Notes under the pieces: generated by a model
The model's input: only the letters and a program-made list of their open reading frames with translations
Told to the model about the DNA's origin: nothing
Database searches by the model: none
Position numbers and translations under genes: made by a program
Assembly (NCBI RefSeq): GCF_900221005.1
Contig: NZ_OBQI01000005.1
Span: 248,001-312,000, forward strand
Direction: 5' to 3'
Length of the DNA: 64,000 nucleotides
Source of the DNA: Blastococcus aggregatus
GTDB lineage: Bacteria > Actinomycetota > Actinomycetes > Mycobacteriales > Geodermatophilaceae
Part shown: positions 19,279 through 27,122 of the stretch, one piece after another
Position numbering within the stretch: position 1 is the first letter of the stretch
Layout of the letters: each line of letters starts with the position of its first letter

Positions 19279-19689
19279 CTACTGGTCGTAGCGGCGGCGG
19301 AACCGCTCCTCGAGCCGGTTCTTCAGCGGCTGACGGCCGCCGCGGTTCCCGCGGCCGGCCCGCGCGGGGCCGGCCGGACCGCGGCCGCCGGCCGGTGCGG
19401 GACCGGACTCGACCGCCCCGGTGGCGACCTTGTAGTTCAGGACGGCGAGAGCAGCGCCGGCGAAGGCGACGAGAAAGCCGAGCACCCCCAGGATCACCGA
19501 CTCGGCGACCGCGCCGCCGACCAGCACGGCGAAGCCGACGACGACGAGGGCGGCGCCTATCTGCAGCCGGCGTCGGGCCTTCAGGCGGCGGTCCCCGGTG
19601 CGGACGGACGACGCGAACTTCGGGTCGTCGTCGACGAGGGCGCGCTCGATCTGCTCCAGCAGCCGTTGTTCGTGCTCGGAGAGCGGCAC
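19279..19689 (-). CDS. DUF3040 family membrane protein
   Basis: Small actinobacterial membrane protein of unknown role, typically located near the dcw cluster or dinB. 136 aa: N-terminal MPLSEHEQRLLEQIERAL and LVDDDPKFASSVR signature, two close membrane helices (LQIGAALVVVGFAVLVGG and SVILGVLGFLVAFAGAALAVL), then a basic Gly/Arg-rich cytoplasmic tail. GTG at 19689 is supported by GGAGG 6 bases upstream. A possible -10 (TATCCT) lies in the gap before dinB, but no clear -35 was found. Confidence 0.9.
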   Translation of the reverse strand: MPLSEHEQRLLEQIERALVDDDPKFASSVRTGDRRLKARRRLQIGAALVVVGFAVLVGGAVAESVILGVLGFLVAFAGAALAVLNYKVATGAVESGPAPAGGRGPAGPARAGRGNRGGRQPLKNRLEERFRRRYDQ

Positions 19690-19815
19690 GTCGACCTCCA
19701 GGTGGGCGGAGCCATGGCCGTCGGAGGCTCCCGCCGACGGTGACTTCGAGGATACGAGCCCTTTGCGGGGCGCGAAAGGTGACGATACGGCGAGCCGTGG
19801 GCGAACTGTCGGTGA

Positions 19816-21066
19816 TCACCCCTCCGGGTGCCGGACAGCGGGTCGGACGCGGGCTCCGGAGGCCCCTCCGGAGCGCCCCGGCCGCCCGTCGCGGTGCAGC
19901 AGCGTGGCCGGGCGGACCGCGCCCGCACCGAACCGGCGGGCGGCACGGTCGGCGGCCAGCTCGGCGTCGCGCCGGCCGTGCTCGCGGGCGCCGAGCTCCA
20001 GCTGCTGGGGCGCCGACCCGGCCTCCACCAGGCGTTCGGCGCGCACGCCGACCAGCCGGATGCGGGCCCGCTCGAGCCCCAGCGCGTCGAACAGCGACCG
20101 GGCGGTGTCGTAGAGCTCCTGCCCGACGTCGGTCGGGACGTCGAGGGTGCGGCTGCGGGTGATCGTGGCGAAGTCGGCGAAGCGCACCTTGATGCTCACC
20201 GTCCGGGCCAGCCAGCCGCCCGAGCGCAGCCGGCCCGCCGTCCGCTCGGCGAGCAGCAGCAGCTCGCGGTGGATGACCACCGGGTCGTCGACGTCGGTGC
20301 CGAAGGTCTCCTCGTGGCCGGCCGACTTCTCCGGCTCGTTCGGGACCACCCGGCGCGGGTCCCGTCCCCAGGCCAGCTCGTGCAGGTGGCCACCGGCCGC
20401 TGGGCCCAGCGCCCGCTGCAGCGTCCGCGCCGGCACGTGCGCGAGGTCGCCCACGGTGCGCAGCCCCAGCCGCAGCAGCTGCTCCTCGGTCTTGGGGCCC
20501 ACGCCCCACAACGCGCCGACCGGCAGCGGGTGCAGGAAGTCCATCACCTCGGCCGGGCGGACGATCCGCATCCCGTCGGGCTTGGCGGAGGTGGAGGCCA
20601 GCTTGGCGACGAACTTGCTGCTCGCCACGCCGACCGAGCAGGTGATCCCCTGCTCGTCGAACACGCGGGCGCGGAGGTACTCCCCGATCTCGGCGGCGTC
20701 GCCCAGCCGGCGGCCGGCGCCCTGCACGTCGAGGAACGCCTCGTCCAGGCTCAGCGGCTCCACCAGCGGGGTGATCGAGCGGAACAGGGCCATCACCGAG
20801 CGGGAGACCTCGCCGTAGAGCGCCAGGTCGCCGGGGACCACCGTCGCCGTCGGGCACAGCCGCAGGGCGCGCGCGGTGGGCATGGCCGCGTGCACGCCGT
20901 AGCGCCGGGCCTCGTAGGTGGCCGAGGTGACCACGCCGCGGTTGCCCGCCCCGCCCACGATCACCGGCGTGCCGGCCAGCTCCGGCCGCCGCCGCACCTC
21001 GACGCTGGCGAAGAACGCGTCCATGTCGACGTGCAGCACGGTGCACCCCTGCGCGCGACCGACCAC
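19816..21066 (-). CDS. dinB: DNA polymerase IV (Y family)
   Basis: Error-prone translesion polymerase. 416 aa. Seen: HVDMDAFFASVE (first catalytic Asp), SLDEAFLDV (Asp-Glu pair), a palm/fingers region with ARRYGVHAAMPT, the thumb helix-hairpin-helix around LWGVGPKTEEQLLRLGL, and a little-finger domain. A QQLELG segment near residue 350 could be a beta-clamp contact. GTG start at 21066 is supported by a GAGGGGGCGGA run just upstream; in-frame sequence further upstream is antisense to the repeat-peptide gene and has no homology. Preceded by a LexA box, so damage-inducible expression is expected. Confidence 0.95.
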   Translation of the reverse strand: MVGRAQGCTVLHVDMDAFFASVEVRRRPELAGTPVIVGGAGNRGVVTSATYEARRYGVHAAMPTARALRLCPTATVVPGDLALYGEVSRSVMALFRSITPLVEPLSLDEAFLDVQGAGRRLGDAAEIGEYLRARVFDEQGITCSVGVASSKFVAKLASTSAKPDGMRIVRPAEVMDFLHPLPVGALWGVGPKTEEQLLRLGLRTVGDLAHVPARTLQRALGPAAGGHLHELAWGRDPRRVVPNEPEKSAGHEETFGTDVDDPVVIHRELLLLAERTAGRLRSGGWLARTVSIKVRFADFATITRSRTLDVPTDVGQELYDTARSLFDALGLERARIRLVGVRAERLVEAGSAPQQLELGAREHGRRDAELAADRAARRFGAGAVRPATLLHRDGRPGRSGGASGARVRPAVRHPEG

Positions 21067-21081
21067 TCCGCCCCCTCGTGT

Positions 21082-21097
21082 TCGAACACCTGTTCGG
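21082..21097. promoter_or_regulatory. SOS (LexA) box upstream of dinB
   Basis: TCGAACACCTGTTCGG matches the actinobacterial LexA site TCGAAC-N4-GTTCGA at 11 of 12 fixed positions. It lies 16-31 bases upstream of the dinB start codon. Confidence 0.85.
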
Positions 21098-21282
21098 TTC
21101 CGGTGTCGACGGTAACCGCCTCCCGGGCGGGTGGGCGCGGCGACCCCGCGGCCGTGACGCACTCGTGACCGGCGCCGCCGTCCATGGAGGAGAGTGCGCA
21201 TGTGTCGGACCTCGACGGGCGAGGTAGACAGCGACGGAGAGCCGCCGACCGGCGGCCGATCCCTGACGGAGCGGAGGAGCCC

Positions 21283-21537
21283 ATGGCTCTGGACGACGAG
21301 ATGACCAGCGGCGACGGCGGTGCCGACGGCGGCGCGGACAGCGGCGCCCACGGCCCGGCCGACGGCAGCGCGGGCGCGGCCGACCACGGCGCGGCCGGTA
21401 CGCCCGGCGGGCACGACGGCGGTGCCGATGGTGGCGCGGACGGCGGCGCCGATGGCAGTGCCGACGGTGGCGCGGACGGTGGTGCCGATGGTGGTGCCGA
21501 CGGTGGCGCCGACGGTGGCGCGGACGGTTCGGCCTGA
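21283..21537 (+). CDS. Gly-Gly-Ala-Asp repeat peptide (84 aa), possible oxygenase substrate
   Basis: Unrecognised small acidic protein. After a short leader-like stretch (MALDDEMTSGDGG) it is nearly all Gly, Ala, Asp and Ser, with ten GGAD tetrads (two early, eight in the C-terminal half) plus GSAD/GSA variants and three isolated His. It has no Lys, Arg, Cys or aromatic residues, no signal peptide and no membrane helix. The ATG at 21283 has a strong GGAGGAG site 5 bases upstream. Its stop overlaps the first codon of the cupin oxygenase frame (CTGA), and that gene overlaps the next. The simple repeat and this coupling suggest it is a substrate, scaffold or metal-binding partner of the neighbouring enzymes. 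Function unknown. Confidence 0.7.
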   Translation: MALDDEMTSGDGGADGGADSGAHGPADGSAGAADHGAAGTPGGHDGGADGGADGGADGSADGGADGGADGGADGGADGGADGSA

Positions 21538-22817
21538 GCGAGCAGCCCGCCCCGCAGGGCCGGGCGGAGCAGCTGCTCCGCCCGGCCCTGCGGCGGTGCA
21601 CGAACGCCGACCCCGAGGTCTTCGCCCGCGATCACTGGGGGCACACCCCTCTGCTGACCCGCGCCGCGGACACCGGTAACACCTTCACCGACCTGCTCGA
21701 CCTCGCCGCGGTCGACGAGCTGCTCTCCCGCCGCGGGCTGCGCACGCCCTTCCTGCGCATCGCGAAGGACGGCCAGGTCGTCGACCCGAAGCGCTTCACC
21801 GGCCCCGGTGGCGCCGGCGCCGAGATCGCCGACCAGGTCAGCTCGGACGCGGTGCTTCGACTGTTCGCCGACGGCAGCACGGTGGTCCTGCAGGGCCTGC
21901 ACCGGCTGTGGCCGCCGCTGATCGAGTTCGCCGACCAGCTGGCCGCCGACCTCGGCCACCCCACCCAGGTCAACGCGTACGTCACCCCGCCGTCCTCGCG
22001 CGGGTTCGACGCCCACTACGACGTGCACGACGTCTTCGTGCTGCAGGTCGCCGGGCAGAAGCACTGGACCATCCACGAGCCGGTGCTGCGCGACCCGCTG
22101 CGCACCCAGGTCTGGACCGACCGCCGCGAGGACGTCGCCGCCGCGGCCGCCCGCGAGCCGGTGATCGACGCCGTCCTCGAGCCGGGTGACGTCCTCTACC
22201 TGCCCCGCGGCTTCCTGCACTCGGCCACCGCGCTCGGCGAGATCAGCGCCCACCTGACCATCGGCATCCACTCGGTCACCCGCTGGGGCGCGGCCGAGGC
22301 GGCGCTCGAGCTCGTCCGCACCCTGGCCGCCGAGGACCCCGCGCTGCGCGGCTCGCTGCCGCTGGGCGTCGATCTCGCCGACCCCGACAGCCTCCGCGAG
22401 GACATCACCGCCGTCGTCGAGGGCCTGCGCGCGTGGCTGGGCCGGGTGGATCCCGCCGAGGTCGCCGAGCAGCTGCGCGCCCGCACCTGGGCGCAGGTGC
22501 GCCCCGAGCCGGTCGCGCCGCTGGCCTCGTCGGCCGCCGCGGCCGCCCTCACCCCCGACACCGTCGTCCGGCTCCGCCCGCGGCTGCGCTGCGTCCTGCG
22601 CGACGAGGACGACGGCCGCCTGACGCTGCTGGGCGGGCGCCGGACGCACTCCTTCCCGGGCTCGGTCCGCGCGGCGCTGACCGAGCTCCTGGCCGTCGGC
22701 GAGCTGAAGGTGGGCGACCTGCCCGGGCTCGAGCCGGACGAGCGGATCACCCTCGCGCGGCGCCTGGTCACCGAGGCCGTCGTCGTCGTCCCGGACGCCG
22801 CAGTCGCCGGACCGTGA
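21534..22817 (+). CDS. JmjC/cupin-4 type Fe(II)/2-oxoglutarate oxygenase-like protein
   Basis: Resembles the ribosomal-oxygenase (YcfD/ROXA-like) cupin-4 family, which hydroxylates protein side chains. With the CTG start at 21534 it is 427 aa: VFARDHWGHTPLL near residue 30, GFDAHYDVHDVFVLQVAGQK with the HxD iron ligands (about His161, Asp163), YLPRGFLHSATA with the distal His (about 229), then a winged-helix-like C-terminal part. No ATG, GTG or TTG exists in frame between the stop at 21264 and GTG 21852, and starting at 21852 would delete the conserved N-terminal motif. A CTG start coupled to the upstream stop, a frameshift, or a sequencing error are the options. The stop overlaps the next gene (GTGA). 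2OG use is inferred from family. Confidence 0.8.
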   Translation: MSEQPAPQGRAEQLLRPALRRCTNADPEVFARDHWGHTPLLTRAADTGNTFTDLLDLAAVDELLSRRGLRTPFLRIAKDGQVVDPKRFTGPGGAGAEIADQVSSDAVLRLFADGSTVVLQGLHRLWPPLIEFADQLAADLGHPTQVNAYVTPPSSRGFDAHYDVHDVFVLQVAGQKHWTIHEPVLRDPLRTQVWTDRREDVAAAAAREPVIDAVLEPGDVLYLPRGFLHSATALGEISAHLTIGIHSVTRWGAAEAALELVRTLAAEDPALRGSLPLGVDLADPDSLREDITAVVEGLRAWLGRVDPAEVAEQLRARTWAQVRPEPVAPLASSAAAAALTPDTVVRLRPRLRCVLRDEDDGRLTLLGGRRTHSFPGSVRAALTELLAVGELKVGDLPGLEPDERITLARRLVTEAVVVVPDAAVAGP

Positions 22818-23800
22818 CTCCCCCCGCGCCCCTCCCCCCGGACGACCTCTGCCGCGCCGACGTCCCGCCCCGCCCTGCCGGGCGGCTGGACGCCGCGCGC
22901 TGCTCGGTGCAGGCGCTCGCGCGCGGTGACTCGGGCGTCGCCACGGCCTCCCCCGTGCAGCGCTGGCTGCTGGTGGAGCAGCCCGGGCCGTGGGGCCGGG
23001 ACGCCCTGCTGCAGTCCCGGTTCGACGCGCGGGTGGCGCCGCTGCTGGCGGAGCGGGCCCGGCGGGAGGACGTCCGCGTGCTCCTCGTCCGCCGTCCCGG
23101 TGACCGGCTCGCCGACGCCGGGGGCCGGTGGGCGTACGCCGACAGCCGCCCCGGGCGCGAGGGGATGTGGTGGTCGGTGCGGACGTCGGACGCCGACCTG
23201 CTGACCGCGCCCTGGGACGGCTCGGTCGGCGAACCGGCGGCGGGGCCGGCCTACCTGGTCTGCACGCACGGCGGGCACGACGCCTGCTGCGCGCTCCGTG
23301 GCCGGCCGCTGGCGCGCGCCATGCCGGCGCCCGGACCGGCCGACGTGTGGGAGTGCAGCCACCTCGGCGGCGACCGCTTCGCCGCCAACGTCGTCGTCCT
23401 CCCCCACGGCTTCTACTACGGGCAGGTGCCCGGCGACGGCGGCCTGCTGGTGGCCGCCCACCAGCAGGGACAGGTGGCGCTGGCGTGGCTGCGCGGCCGG
23501 GCCGGGCTGCCGGCGCACGTGCAGGCCGCCCAGCACGGCGCCCGCGAGGAGCTCGGACTGCTCGGGGTCGACGACCTGGCTCCCCTGGAGGCCACCCGGC
23601 TGCCCGATCCCGCCCCCGACGTGGAGCGCTGGCAGGTCGCGCTGGCCGGCACCCCGGGACCGGTGACCGTCGTCGTGGAGAGCCGCCCCTCGCCCGAGGC
23701 CGTGCACCTCACCTGCTCGGCAGCCCGGCCGGGCCGGGTGCGCACCTGGCACCGGCTGTCGGTCAGCCGGGACGACGGGCGACCCGGCTCAGGTCAGTGA
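22814..23800 (+). CDS. Sucrase/ferredoxin-like protein (thioredoxin-fold [2Fe-2S] type)
   Basis: Member of the Suc_Fer-like family, which has a thioredoxin-like ferredoxin fold. 328 aa. The segment AYLVCTHGGHDACCALRGRP (Cys150, Cys158, Cys159) and WECSHLGGDRFAANVVVLP are the conserved parts; Cys13 and Cys30 near the N-terminus could be further ligands. GTG start overlaps the cupin gene stop, so the three genes are probably translated as a unit. An electron-transfer role for the oxygenase is conceivable but unproven. The 3' end overlaps the convergent phosphodiesterase gene by 12 bases. Confidence 0.85.
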   Translation: MTPPAPLPPDDLCRADVPPRPAGRLDAARCSVQALARGDSGVATASPVQRWLLVEQPGPWGRDALLQSRFDARVAPLLAERARREDVRVLLVRRPGDRLADAGGRWAYADSRPGREGMWWSVRTSDADLLTAPWDGSVGEPAAGPAYLVCTHGGHDACCALRGRPLARAMPAPGPADVWECSHLGGDRFAANVVVLPHGFYYGQVPGDGGLLVAAHQQGQVALAWLRGRAGLPAHVQAAQHGAREELGLLGVDDLAPLEATRLPDPAPDVERWQVALAGTPGPVTVVVESRPSPEAVHLTCSAARPGRVRTWHRLSVSRDDGRPGSGQ

Positions 23801-24991
23801 CGCGCCGGACGCGACGAGCAGCGGGATGGCCAGCTCGGTCGCGGTGAGCGAGCCGTGGAAGGCGGTCAACCGGCTGGGCCCGGGTTCGCGCTCGGAGGCG
23901 GTGAGCGCCCAGGTGCCCCGGGCGAGCGCGACGACGTCGCCGATGCGGGCGGCCACGCCGGGGTCGACCGGGCCGAAGATGCCGCTGCCGACCGCCTCCT
24001 CGCGGGAGACGACCCAGGCCCGCTCCCCCAGCACCTCCCGCCACCGGTCCAGCACGTCGGCGGCCGCGCCAGGGAGGGCGTGCACGTAGCGCGCCCGCGG
24101 TTCGCCGGCCAGCAGCCGGACGCCGTCGTGCAGCTCCGGGACGACGTCGAGGTCGAGCCGGGTGCCGGCCGGGACGTCGAGCATGCCGTGGTCGGCGGTG
24201 ACCAGGAGGGCGGCGTCGCCGGGGAGCCCGGCCACGATGTGCTCGACCATGCGGTCGACCAGCCGGAGCTGGGCCCGCCAGCTGTCGGAGTCGACGCCGC
24301 GGACGTGCCCGGTGAGGTCGAGGTCGGCGAAGTAGCCGTAGACCAGGGCGCGCGGCGTGGCCCGGAGCGCCCGCAGGACCAGGGCGGCGAGGTCGCCGGC
24401 GCCGACGGTGCCGGTGTAGGCGGCGCCGCGGTAGGCCGCCCGGCTCAGCCCGCTGCCGGTGTAGGCGTACGGGGCGACGACGGTCGCGGGCACGCCGGCC
24501 GCCGCGGCCCGCCCGAAGACGGTCGGCTGCGGCGCCCAGGTGTCGGGGTCGGGGTCGTCGCGCCACTGGGTGTGGTTGAGGGCCCGGTCCTCCCCCGTTG
24601 CGCTGACTTCTCCGGGAACGATGGTGACGAAGCCCAGCACGCCGTGGCTGCCCGGCGGGAGGCCGGTGCCGAGGGTGGTGAGGCTGACCGGGGTGGTGCT
24701 CGGGCACGGTGCGGAGAGGTCGCCGGCCGGGCTGGCCAGGCCGGCGAGGGTCGGTGCGAGGTCGGCGTGCTGCCGCACGAGGTCGGCGCCGAGCCCGTCG
24801 ACGAGCAGCACTGCCACCCGCCGTGCCCCCGCGAGCGCGGTGGCCAGGCCCAGCGGGTCCGCGGGGGCGTCGCCACGGTCCATCGGGACGCCGAGCGCCG
24901 CCGCGGCGCCCGGCAGGACGTCGGCCAGGGTCGCGGTGCCGTAGGCCGGCCGGTGGAGGTCGGCGGGCAGGGGCGTGGAGGCCGGCGGCAT
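23789..24991 (-). CDS. Alkaline phosphatase superfamily protein (type I phosphodiesterase/nucleotide pyrophosphatase)
   Basis: Metal-dependent phosphohydrolase; exact substrate unknown. 400 aa. Seen: VAVLLVDGLGADLVRQHA (metal Asp), PSTTPVSLTTLGTG (catalytic Thr region), GYFADLDLTGHVRGVDS (Asp/His ligands) and LLVTADHGML (Asp-His). No signal peptide is evident, so it is probably cytoplasmic. The ATG shares one base with the methyltransferase stop (TGATG), so it is the second gene of a two-gene unit. Confidence 0.88.
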   Translation of the reverse strand: MPPASTPLPADLHRPAYGTATLADVLPGAAAALGVPMDRGDAPADPLGLATALAGARRVAVLLVDGLGADLVRQHADLAPTLAGLASPAGDLSAPCPSTTPVSLTTLGTGLPPGSHGVLGFVTIVPGEVSATGEDRALNHTQWRDDPDPDTWAPQPTVFGRAAAAGVPATVVAPYAYTGSGLSRAAYRGAAYTGTVGAGDLAALVLRALRATPRALVYGYFADLDLTGHVRGVDSDSWRAQLRLVDRMVEHIVAGLPGDAALLVTADHGMLDVPAGTRLDLDVVPELHDGVRLLAGEPRARYVHALPGAAADVLDRWREVLGERAWVVSREEAVGSGIFGPVDPGVAARIGDVVALARGTWALTASEREPGPSRLTAFHGSLTATELAIPLLVASGASLT

Positions 24992-25746
24992 CAGGGGTGG
25001 GCGGCGAGGACGTGCAGGCCCGTGGCCACCTCGCGGTAGGGCGACGTGCCGGCCAGGGCGAGCTCGAGGGCGCGGACCGCACCGGGGTCGGCTCCCGAGG
25101 AGGCGTCGAGCAGGTCAGCGACGACCGAGACGCCGCGCCAGGGCCCGGGACGCAGGCCGGCTCCCTCGACGAGCGCGAGGAGGTCGGCGGGGGTGAACCG
25201 GCGCCGGGCGATGGGCCGGGTGCGACCGACCGCCGGGTCGCGGTCCTCCAGCAGGGCCAGCGCCTCGACCGGGTGCCCGGCGACGGCGCGGGCGAGGACG
25301 GCGCCGGCGCGGTTCGCCGCGGCGACGCTCACCTGGCCGCCGGGGCGCAGCGCGCCGGCGATCTCCCGGAGGGTGAGGGCGGGGTCGTCGACGACCTCGA
25401 GCACGGAGTGGCAGAGGGCCAGGTCGTAGCCGCCGCCGTCCGGGAGAAGCGTGGCGAGCAGCTCGCCGAGCTGGTCGCCGTCGCCCTGCATCCCGCGGAC
25501 GCGGTCGCCGACGCCGGCCGTCGAGGCGCGCCGGGCGAGCGTGGCCAGCGCATCGGCGCTGGGGTCGACGACGGTGACCGAGTGGCCGAGCCGTGCGAGC
25601 GGGACGGCGAACATGCCGCTGCCGCCGCCGACGTCGAGCACGCGCAGCGGGGTGCCGGCGCCGATGACCGGATCCAGCGCCGCCCAGACGGCCGCGCTCC
25701 GCGGGGGGAGCTGCTCGGCGGGCGAGGGAGCGGACGGGGTCGGCAC
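24991..25746 (-). CDS. Class I SAM-dependent methyltransferase
   Basis: 251 aa Rossmann-fold methyltransferase with motif I LRVLDVGGGSGMFAVPLA, the acidic residue at the end of beta 2 in VTVVDPSADAL, and the motif IV region YDLALCHSVLEVV. Resembles CmoM/SmtA-like enzymes but the substrate cannot be told. A Pro-rich N-terminus precedes the fold. Upstream lies the 25771-25801 hairpin, which separates it from the glyoxalase-fold gene. Confidence 0.85.
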   Translation of the reverse strand: MPTPSAPSPAEQLPPRSAAVWAALDPVIGAGTPLRVLDVGGGSGMFAVPLARLGHSVTVVDPSADALATLARRASTAGVGDRVRGMQGDGDQLGELLATLLPDGGGYDLALCHSVLEVVDDPALTLREIAGALRPGGQVSVAAANRAGAVLARAVAGHPVEALALLEDRDPAVGRTRPIARRRFTPADLLALVEGAGLRPGPWRGVSVVADLLDASSGADPGAVRALELALAGTSPYREVATGLHVLAAHP

Positions 25747-25770
25747 AGTCGGAGCCTAGTGGCGCGCGAC

Positions 25771-25801
25771 GGCGCCCACCGCTTCCCCGCCGGTGGGCGC
25801 C
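25771..25801. terminator. GC hairpin between glyoxalase-fold and methyltransferase genes
   Basis: GGCGCCCACCG (25771-25781) and CGGTGGGCGCC (25791-25801) form a perfect 11-bp stem with a 9-base loop, 10 bases past the stop of the minus-strand glyoxalase-fold gene. A likely intrinsic-type stop for that gene, without a T-tract. Confidence 0.55.
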
Positions 25802-25810
25802 GCGCGCGGG

Positions 25811-26299
25811 TCAGGCGCCGGTGTCGTCCGCGGCCCGCTGGATCTCGGCGATGTCGATGCGGCGCATCCGCAGCATCGCCTGCGTCGCGCGCTGGGCCCG
25901 GCCCGGATCGGGGTCGCCGAGCAGGGCGGTGAGCTGGACCGGGTTCACCTGCCAGGAGACGCCGAACCGGTCCTTGAGCCAGCCGCACTGGCTCTCCTCG
26001 CCGCCGCCCTCGAGCAGGCCGTACCAGTAGTGGTCGGCCTCCTCCTGGTCGGCGCACATGATCTGGAAGGAGACGGCCTCGGTGAACGGGAACTGCGGAC
26101 CGCCGTTGAGCGCCGTGTACTCCTGGCCGTCGAGGGTGAAGCTCACGGTCATCACGTCGCCCTCCTTCATCGGCGGGGGCATGTCGGGCCCGTAGCGGGT
26201 GACGTCGCCGACGCTCGAGTTCGGGAAGAGCGAGGTGTAGAGCGTCGCGGCCTCCTCGGCCTGGCCGTCGAACCACAGGCACGGGATCTGCTTGGGCAT
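25811..26299 (-). CDS. PhnB-like VOC (glyoxalase-fold) family protein
   Basis: 162 aa single VOC-fold protein of the PhnB/3-demethylubiquinone-like group: MPKQIPCLWFDGQAEEAATL at the start, then FPNSSVGDVTRYG, FTLDGQEYTALNGGPQFPFT, and CGWLKDRFGVSWQVNP near the middle. Role not known; these proteins are usually soluble. ATG at 26299 follows a GAGAGGA site by about 9 bases; upstream in-frame sequence lacks homology. Confidence 0.88.
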   Translation of the reverse strand: MPKQIPCLWFDGQAEEAATLYTSLFPNSSVGDVTRYGPDMPPPMKEGDVMTVSFTLDGQEYTALNGGPQFPFTEAVSFQIMCADQEEADHYWYGLLEGGGEESQCGWLKDRFGVSWQVNPVQLTALLGDPDPGRAQRATQAMLRMRRIDIAEIQRAADDTGA

Positions 26300-26413
26300 G
26301 GTGGGAGTCCTCTCTGGCCGTGCGGTCGCTGTCGGAGATAGGACGCCGCCGAGCCCTCGAACTGATCGGCGGCCGGCCGGAGGAAACGGCGGGCGTCGCG
26401 GCGCGGGTCCACC

Positions 26414-26419
26414 TACGGT
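26414..26419 (+). promoter_or_regulatory. -10 box (TACGGT) of probable leaderless GNAT transcript
   Basis: TACGGT sits exactly 7 bases before the ATG at 26427, and no Shine-Dalgarno is present. This matches the leaderless geometry seen at other genes in the window. Confidence 0.5.
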
Positions 26420-26426
26420 GCCGGGC

Positions 26427-26840
26427 ATGCGGGAGAACCCGGCGGTGGTGATCGCCTGGCGTGGGCCGCTGTCCGACGACGAGATGGTGGACCTCGTCGC
26501 CTCGCACGGCGGGACGCCGGTGCCGGGCTGGTGGGACCGGATCCGCCCGCACAGCCTCGGGTGGGTGACCGCCCGGACGGGCGGCAGCCTCGTCGGCTTC
26601 GTGAACGTCGCGTGGGACGGCGGTGACCACGCCTTCCTGATCGACACGAAGACCCGGGGCGACCGCCAGCGGCAGGGCATCGGCGCCATGGTCGTACGGG
26701 CCGCGGCCGAGGGGGCCAGGACAGCGGGCTGCGAGTGGCTGCACGTCGACTACCGGCCGGAGCTGCGGTCCTTCTACGTCGGCGCCTGCGGGTTCCGGGA
26801 GACCGACGCGGGCCTGGTCCACCTGCCCTCGCTCCGGTAG
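26427..26840 (+). CDS. GNAT family acetyltransferase
   Basis: 137 aa N-acetyltransferase. The acetyl-CoA loop is in RGDRQRQGIGAMVVRAAAEGA (R/Q-x-x-G-x-G/A pattern), followed by FYVGACGFRET typical of the last strand. Substrate unknown. ATG 26427 is chosen over an in-frame start 45 codons upstream because homology begins here and the -10 box lies 7 bases before it. Confidence 0.85.
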   Translation: MRENPAVVIAWRGPLSDDEMVDLVASHGGTPVPGWWDRIRPHSLGWVTARTGGSLVGFVNVAWDGGDHAFLIDTKTRGDRQRQGIGAMVVRAAAEGARTAGCEWLHVDYRPELRSFYVGACGFRETDAGLVHLPSLR

Positions 26841-26914
26841 GGGCGATCGCCCGTTTGCCGGTACCCCGCCGGCGGGCACGAGTCCCTGGACCGTTGCCGT
26901 CCCGAGGAGTCGCC

Positions 26915-27115
26915 ATGACCAGCGCCACCCGCCCCCGCCGTCGCCTGCTCCGCACCACCGCGGCCGCGTTCGCCATCGCCGCCGCGTCCCTCACGACCGT
27001 CGCCTGCGGGTCCGACGTCGTCGATGACGACGTCGAGCAGAACATCGAGGAAGGCGTCGACGACGCCGAGCGCGAGGTCGAGGACGCGACCGACGGCGAG
27101 GACAGCGAGGGCTGA
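26915..27115 (+). CDS. Small acidic lipoprotein
   Basis: 66 aa. An Arg-rich start (RPRRRLLR) and hydrophobic core (AAAFAIAAASLTTVAC) end in a lipobox-like TTVAC, after which the mature protein is about 38 residues and strongly acidic (runs of Asp/Glu, e.g. VVDDDVEQNIEEGVDDAE). Predicted to be secreted and lipid-anchored. ATG 26915 has GAGGAG 5-10 bases upstream. No known family; conserved small acidic lipoproteins like this occur in related actinobacteria, function unknown. Confidence 0.75.
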   Translation: MTSATRPRRRLLRTTAAAFAIAAASLTTVACGSDVVDDDVEQNIEEGVDDAEREVEDATDGEDSEG

Positions 27116-27122
27116 GACCGGA

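Noticed and set aside
19690-19815. TATCCT as promoter of the DUF3040 gene
   Set aside because: No supported -35 and too far for leaderless spacing; kept only as a possibility.
19811-19821. GTGATCACCCC at the end of dinB resembling the DUF559-flanking repeat arm
   Set aside because: No partner arm or GGCTGC block nearby; short match likely by chance.
21066-21414. In-frame upstream extension of dinB across the repeat-peptide region
   Set aside because: Antisense low-complexity sequence without homology; the GTG at 21066 has a ribosome site and the SOS box lies immediately upstream.
21430-21537. Tandem 12-bp DNA repeats that could suggest a CRISPR or satellite
   Set aside because: Units are contiguous without spacers, in frame and encode GGAD; better explained as coding repeat.
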